Source: an uncultured Pseudomonadales bacterium
Lineage (GTDB): Bacteria > Pseudomonadota > Gammaproteobacteria > Pseudomonadales > Pseudohongiellaceae
Reading direction: 5' to 3'
Length of the DNA: 64,000 nucleotides
NCBI GenBank assembly: GCA_949372635.1
Contig: CASIAB010000009.1
Span: forward strand, 64,501 to 128,500
Below are positions 60,286 through 64,000 of the stretch, piece after piece. Each line of letters opens with the position of its first letter. Position 1 is the stretch's first letter. Under the pieces are notes generated by a model. It searched no databases. It was not told where the DNA came from and saw nothing but the letters and a program-made list of their open reading frames with translations. Position numbers and translations under genes: made by a program.

Positions 60286-60328
60286 ATGGGGCTCGTTTTT
60301 ACAATGGCACAATAGAGGTTAGCACTTA

Positions 60329-61504
60329 ATGAAATCATTTCATCCGCCATTTCGCACACTCATGGGCCCTGGTCCTTCTGATGTGAACCCACGAATTCTT
60401 GAGGCCTTGTCCCGACCTACGATAGGGCATCTTGACCCTGCGTTTATCCAGATGATGGATGAGATCAAGCAGCTTCTACAGTATGCCTTTAAAACAGAAA
60501 ACGAACTTACAATGCCGGTATCCGCCCCTGGCTCTGCGGGTATGGAAACAGTATTCGTAAATCTGATCGAGCGTGGTGACAAGGTGATTATCTGTCAGAA
60601 TGGCGTGTTCGGTGGACGGATGAAGGAAAATGCAGAGCGCTGTGGGGCTGATGCAATCTTGGTGGATGACCCTTGGGGTAGCACCATCGATATCGACAAG
60701 GTCGAACAAGCTTTGACTGACAACCCAGATGCGAAGGCCATCGCTGTTGTACATGCTGAAACCTCAACTGGAACTCGCTCCGATGTAGAGGCGCTCTGTG
60801 GTTTAGCTGCGAAGTACGATTGTCTCTCCATCGTCGATGCCGTTACATCTCTGGGTGGCATCGAGTTGCAGGTGGATGAATGGGGTATTGACGCTATCTA
60901 CTCCGGGTCGCAGAAGTGTCTATCCTGTGTTCCGGGATTGTCTCCGATATCTTTCTCTGAGCGTGCGGCACAGGTAATACGCGAGCGGGAATCGAAGGTT
61001 CAAAGTTGGTTCCTCGACCTTAATTTGGTTATGGGCTACTGGGGAAGCGATGCAAAACGTTCCTACCACCACACTGCACCAGTGAATTCTCTTTATGCTC
61101 TACACGAGTCGTTGTTGATTTTACAAGAGGAAGGTTTGCAGAATGCCTGGGATAGACATGCACTGAATCACGAAGCGCTGGTAGCCGGTCTTGAATCGTT
61201 AGGTCTAAAATTCGTAGTGGACAAGAAATATCGGCTGCCACAGTTAAATGCCGTCTCATTTCCAGCTTCAATAGATGATTTGGCCATTCGCACGGCGTTA
61301 CTGAACGATTTTAATCTTGAAATCGGCTCTGGCCTCGGTGCGCTGGCAGGTTCAGTGTGGCGCATCGGCCTGATGGGTTTCGCATGTAATAAAAATAATG
61401 TATTGCTTTGTGTTTCGGCACTCGGGAACGTACTGGCTGCGCAAGGTATTCAAACAGATGTCAGCAAGGCAGTATCTTCGGCGCAAGCAGTCTACTCGGT
61501 TTAG
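60329..61504 (+). CDS. Class V aminotransferase, alanine/serine-glyoxylate aminotransferase type
   Basis: 391 residues, PLP-dependent. MGPGPSDVNPRILEA is the usual N-terminal motif, HAETSTGTRSDVE binds the cofactor, and SGSQKCLSCVPG places the Schiff-base lysine at Lys196. YHHTAPVNSLYALHE follows as in alanine-glyoxylate aminotransferases. It converts glyoxylate to glycine with alanine or serine as amino donor, in the cytosol. AGAGG precedes the ATG. It starts after the alpha-operon terminator, so it has its own promoter. Choice between alanine and serine as donor cannot be made here. Confidence 0.9.
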   Translation: MKSFHPPFRTLMGPGPSDVNPRILEALSRPTIGHLDPAFIQMMDEIKQLLQYAFKTENELTMPVSAPGSAGMETVFVNLIERGDKVIICQNGVFGGRMKENAERCGADAILVDDPWGSTIDIDKVEQALTDNPDAKAIAVVHAETSTGTRSDVEALCGLAAKYDCLSIVDAVTSLGGIELQVDEWGIDAIYSGSQKCLSCVPGLSPISFSERAAQVIRERESKVQSWFLDLNLVMGYWGSDAKRSYHHTAPVNSLYALHESLLILQEEGLQNAWDRHALNHEALVAGLESLGLKFVVDKKYRLPQLNAVSFPASIDDLAIRTALLNDFNLEIGSGLGALAGSVWRIGLMGFACNKNNVLLCVSALGNVLAAQGIQTDVSKAVSSAQAVYSV

Positions 61505-61593
61505 TTAGTTCCATGGGCTGTTGGGTAAATCAGCTCGACGACCTATTTCATGCTTAACTCCCACTGCTGTTACGCAGAATAGGTTTCCCGGCA

Positions 61594-62514
61594 ATGCAGG
61601 CAAATGAACCCGCGTTAGAAGACTATTTAGTACTTATACTGCTTTCTGCAATTTGGGGGGCCTCTTTTTTGTTCCTGCGAATTAGCTCTCCCGTGTTTGG
61701 TCCTTTCTTTCTCATTGAGCTGCGCGTGGCTTCAGCATTGCTGGTGCTATTGCCAGTTTGCATAGCTATGGGTAAGCAGCATGAAATAGTCGCAAATTGG
61801 CGTCCTATTCTCCTTCTCAGTTTTTGTAATATGACAGTTCCATTCTGCCTTTTGGCCTACGCTACCCTGAGTATAGGTGCCGGATTCGCTTCAATCATCA
61901 ATGCGACCGTTCCATTCTTCACAGCTATTCTCGCGTTTACTTTTTGGCAGCAGCGACTCTCAGTGATCGCAATAGTGGGCATGTTTGTCGGGTTTCTGGG
62001 TGTAGTTTTATTGATGTTGGATTACTCGGGTCAGTTAGCCTCTAGCGCAAGCTTGTTGGCGATAGCGGCAGGTATATTGGCGTCGGTATTCTACGGCCTT
62101 GCAATAAATCTAATGGCTCAGTATCTCCCTGCCGTGAGTGGCGTGGCAGTTGTGACAGGTAGTTTGATTTTTTCTTCGCTAACTTTATCGCCTCTTGCTC
62201 TCTGGCAAATACCCAAGATTATGCCAACGGGTTCTATTTGGCTGAGTGTCTTTTCACTGGGGATAATTTGCACAGGTTTTGCCTTCGTTTTGTTCTATAG
62301 GCTTATCTCGCGCATTGGGTCTAACCTTGCAGTTACTAATACATTTTTGATCCCCTTATTTAGTTTGTTTTGGGCAAATATTTTCCTTGCAGAAAAAGTC
62401 ACATTTTTTATGCTATTTTCCTGCGCGCTCGTGTTGATGGGAGTAGGTTTGACAACTGGAAGCCTAATTAAGTTAATTAATTTCTGTAAAATCAAACTGG
62501 TGAGACAGAAATGA
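61594..62514 (+). CDS. EamA/DMT-family transporter
   Basis: 306 residues with ten predicted membrane spans in two EamA repeats. WGASFLFLRIS opens the first repeat and SLGIICTGFAFVLFYRLISRIG marks the second (core GFAFVLFYRLI). Members of this family export amino acids or other metabolites; the substrate here is unknown. It lies 89 bases after the aminotransferase on the same strand and may be cotranscribed. Confidence 0.88.
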   Translation: MQANEPALEDYLVLILLSAIWGASFLFLRISSPVFGPFFLIELRVASALLVLLPVCIAMGKQHEIVANWRPILLLSFCNMTVPFCLLAYATLSIGAGFASIINATVPFFTAILAFTFWQQRLSVIAIVGMFVGFLGVVLLMLDYSGQLASSASLLAIAAGILASVFYGLAINLMAQYLPAVSGVAVVTGSLIFSSLTLSPLALWQIPKIMPTGSIWLSVFSLGIICTGFAFVLFYRLISRIGSNLAVTNTFLIPLFSLFWANIFLAEKVTFFMLFSCALVLMGVGLTTGSLIKLINFCKIKLVRQK

Positions 62515-62583
62515 TCTGAATAGAAGCCGTATGGATTTTAAAATTTCACCTTATTTACTGAAATAGAGGTCGATAAATGAAAG

Positions 62584-62617
62584 ATATCAATCAAAGTCAA
62601 TGATATGTAATTTTTTT
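62584..62617 (+). terminator. Weak terminator candidate after the EamA gene
   Basis: ATATCA and TGATAT form a 6-bp AT-rich stem around an 11-base loop with a T7 run four bases on. The rest of the 299-base gap to the next gene shows nothing recognisable. Confidence 0.3.
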
Positions 62618-62813
62618 GAATTCCTGCTAAATATTTTGCTCGTTAGTCAGATACAGCGATCGCTGCTCAATAGGATTCCCGAACTCTATTTATGTTAATT
62701 TTCTTTCGCTACTGCTTCGAAGTAGTTTTGGGTCTTTTGGAGCGGGGCAGGGTGTGTTGTACAGAACTTATGATAAATTAAGTTTTAGGGTGGTAGGGAA
62801 GAGGGAGTCGACG

Positions 62814-63473
62814 ATGCAGCTAGTTATTGGTAACAAGAACTATTCATCATGGTCGCTGCGTCCCTGGCTGTTGTTGAGGCACTTTGGTGTTCCCTTCGTG
62901 GAAATTAATATTGCGCTCTTCACTGAGGGGTACCAGCAGGAGCTTGCGCAGTATTCACCAACGCTCCGCGTGCCTGTGCTGAAGGACGGCGATAGGACAA
63001 TCTGGGATTCGCTGGCTATTTGTGAGTACGTGTCAGAAAAATATCTACAAGGCTCTGCTTTGCCCTCAAATATTCAGGAGCGCGCCCTATGCCGTGCTTA
63101 TTGTAGCGAGATGCATTCTGGCTTCATGGCTATACGTTCCGAGATGCCTATGAATTGCAGAGCTCGGAAGAGATTAGAGGTCACTGCCCTAGCCGAAGCA
63201 GAATGTAGGCGGGTGGACCAGCTGTTTAGCGACGCTAGGGCCCAGTTCTTTGGGCGCGGCGACTACCTCTTTGGGGAGTTTTCTTTAGCCGATTGTATGT
63301 TCGCGCCTATAGTGATGCGCTTTACTACTTATGGTATCGAGCTTTCCAAATTCAGTCAGGAATACATGAGCACAATGCTACAGAATACCGCTTTATCTGT
63401 TTGGATTGGGGATGCCAAGAATGAGTCACAAATTCTTGCAGATTTCGAATTGGGAGAAGAGATAAAATCTTGA
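62814..63473 (+). CDS. Glutathione S-transferase family protein
   Basis: 219 residues. The N-terminal thioredoxin fold opens MQLVIGNKNYSSWSLRPWLL; Ser in SSWSLRP is the likely glutathione-activating residue, followed by the cis-Pro strand LRVPVLKDGD and the WDSLAICEYVSEKY (Asp-Ser, glutathione gamma-Glu) motif. The C-terminal helical domain has the GEFSLADCMFAPIVMRF capping box. I chose the ATG with GAGGGAG ahead over a TTG 20 codons upstream. Substrate unknown. Confidence 0.9.
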   Translation: MQLVIGNKNYSSWSLRPWLLLRHFGVPFVEINIALFTEGYQQELAQYSPTLRVPVLKDGDRTIWDSLAICEYVSEKYLQGSALPSNIQERALCRAYCSEMHSGFMAIRSEMPMNCRARKRLEVTALAEAECRRVDQLFSDARAQFFGRGDYLFGEFSLADCMFAPIVMRFTTYGIELSKFSQEYMSTMLQNTALSVWIGDAKNESQILADFELGEEIKS

Positions 63474-63673
63474 CATATCTTGTTCTCTCGCAAGATGTCT
63501 TAATTATCATCTCCGACGAAAAGATGATGCGCTAGTTGTAGTAAGTCGTGTGCGAGCTACTCTTGGTGTGAATGCTGTTAACACTTGAGCCAGTCAACTG
63601 AGTACTTGCTGCTCTGTATTCTGAAGATGATGCTTATATAATCTAAAGTCGCTAGTTAGTGCTGACAAAAAAT

Positions 63674-63720
63674 AAAACTCGATTGCTTCTCGCGGTCAGT
63701 TTCTTCTCGTCTCGAGTTTT
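63674..63720 (-). terminator. Possible terminator of the signal peptidase II gene
   Basis: AAAACTCGA and TCGAGTTTT form a 9-bp stem with a long (29-base) loop, downstream of the minus-strand stop. AT-rich ends give it some terminator character; the long loop lowers confidence. Confidence 0.3.
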
Positions 63721-63732
63721 AGACACCGAAAT

Positions 63733-64000
63733 CTAATTCAGTTTGCCTGAGCCGGTGTCATCTTCATTAGCTATAAAGCTAAAAACTAGTAGAGGCCAGA
63801 TACCGACATGGACCATGACATCAGCGGTATTGAATATATAATTCCAATATGGGATATGCTGTATGTCGATAAAGTCGATAACGCTACCGTACACGAATCG
63901 GTCTAATATATTGCTGGCTCCGCCACCGACTATGAAGCCGAAGCAAATATACTCATGGCGCTTGATCGAAGGGCTGAGCCAGAGATAGGCGCTGACCCCA
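63733..64000 (-). CDS. lspA: Signal peptidase II family protein, C-terminal part (5' end off the window)
   Basis: About 89 C-terminal residues, open to the right edge. VGGGASNILDRFVYGSVIDFID and NYIFNTADVMVHVG match the two conserved blocks of the prolipoprotein signal peptidase (cores ASNILDRFVYGSVIDF and FNTAD); the aspartates in these blocks form the catalytic pair. The membrane enzyme cleaves lipoprotein signals after lipidation, relevant to the lipobox proteins at 2043 and 7623. lspA usually sits between ileS and fkpB; here the gene is beside a glutathione transferase, so it may be a second copy. The Ser after GGGA replaces the more common Gly/Leu-Gly-Asn context. Confidence 0.82.
   Translation of the reverse strand, partial: GVSAYLWLSPSIKRHEYICFGFIVGGGASNILDRFVYGSVIDFIDIQHIPYWNYIFNTADVMVHVGIWPLLVFSFIANEDDTGSGKLN

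Overview
The window reads as a chromosomal segment of a gammaproteobacterium, probably a free-living marine heterotroph. The evidence is the gene order tRNA-Tyr/Gly/Thr, tuf, tRNA-Trp, secE, nusG, rplKAJL, rpoBC, rpsLG, fusA, tuf, S10/spc/alpha operons, the non-zinc form of S14, the typical L10 leader and a moderate base composition. The exact family cannot be fixed without a search; an OMG-group or Pseudohongiella-like lineage is a guess. I see no insertion sequence, prophage, CRISPR array or rRNA.

Region 1 (1-24.7 kb) is an accessory block of mostly exported enzymes. It starts with the end of a probable M14 carboxypeptidase, a cupin, an M19 dipeptidase lipoprotein, two gamma-glutamyltransferases, a penicillin-acylase-family lipoprotein and a YtcJ-type amidohydrolase. 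It continues with three paralogous fusion proteins (redoxin-like domain, one CxxCH haem site, and a domain with all copper ligands of peptidylglycine alpha-hydroxylating monooxygenase, PHM), a degenerate NUC1-type nuclease, a small periplasmic protein, an NHL beta-propeller with the zinc and catalytic residues of peptidyl-alpha-hydroxyglycine lyase (PAL), a HupE/UreJ-like membrane protein and a CstA-family transporter. PHM and PAL are the two halves of the animal peptide-amidating enzyme PAM. Finding them as separate exported proteins within 11 kb, with extra electron-transfer domains, is the most interesting signal in the window.

Region 2 (24.8-27.1 kb) holds birA (without its DNA-binding domain), coaX and an SPOR-like gene that is split by a one-base frameshift.

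Region 3 (27.0-60.3 kb) is the translation and transcription core: tRNA-tuf operon, secE-nusG, rplKA, rplJL-rpoBC with an L10 leader, str operon, a second and almost identical tuf, and the S10-spc-alpha cluster through rplQ, including a rpmJ too short for usual ORF cut-offs. Local oddities are a terminator between rpsJ and rplC, a probable frameshift in the tail of rplE, and a possible 24-codon ORF between rpsL and rpsG.

Region 4 (60.3-64 kb) has an alanine-glyoxylate-type aminotransferase, an EamA transporter, a glutathione S-transferase and, on the minus strand at the edge, the C-terminal end of a signal peptidase II.
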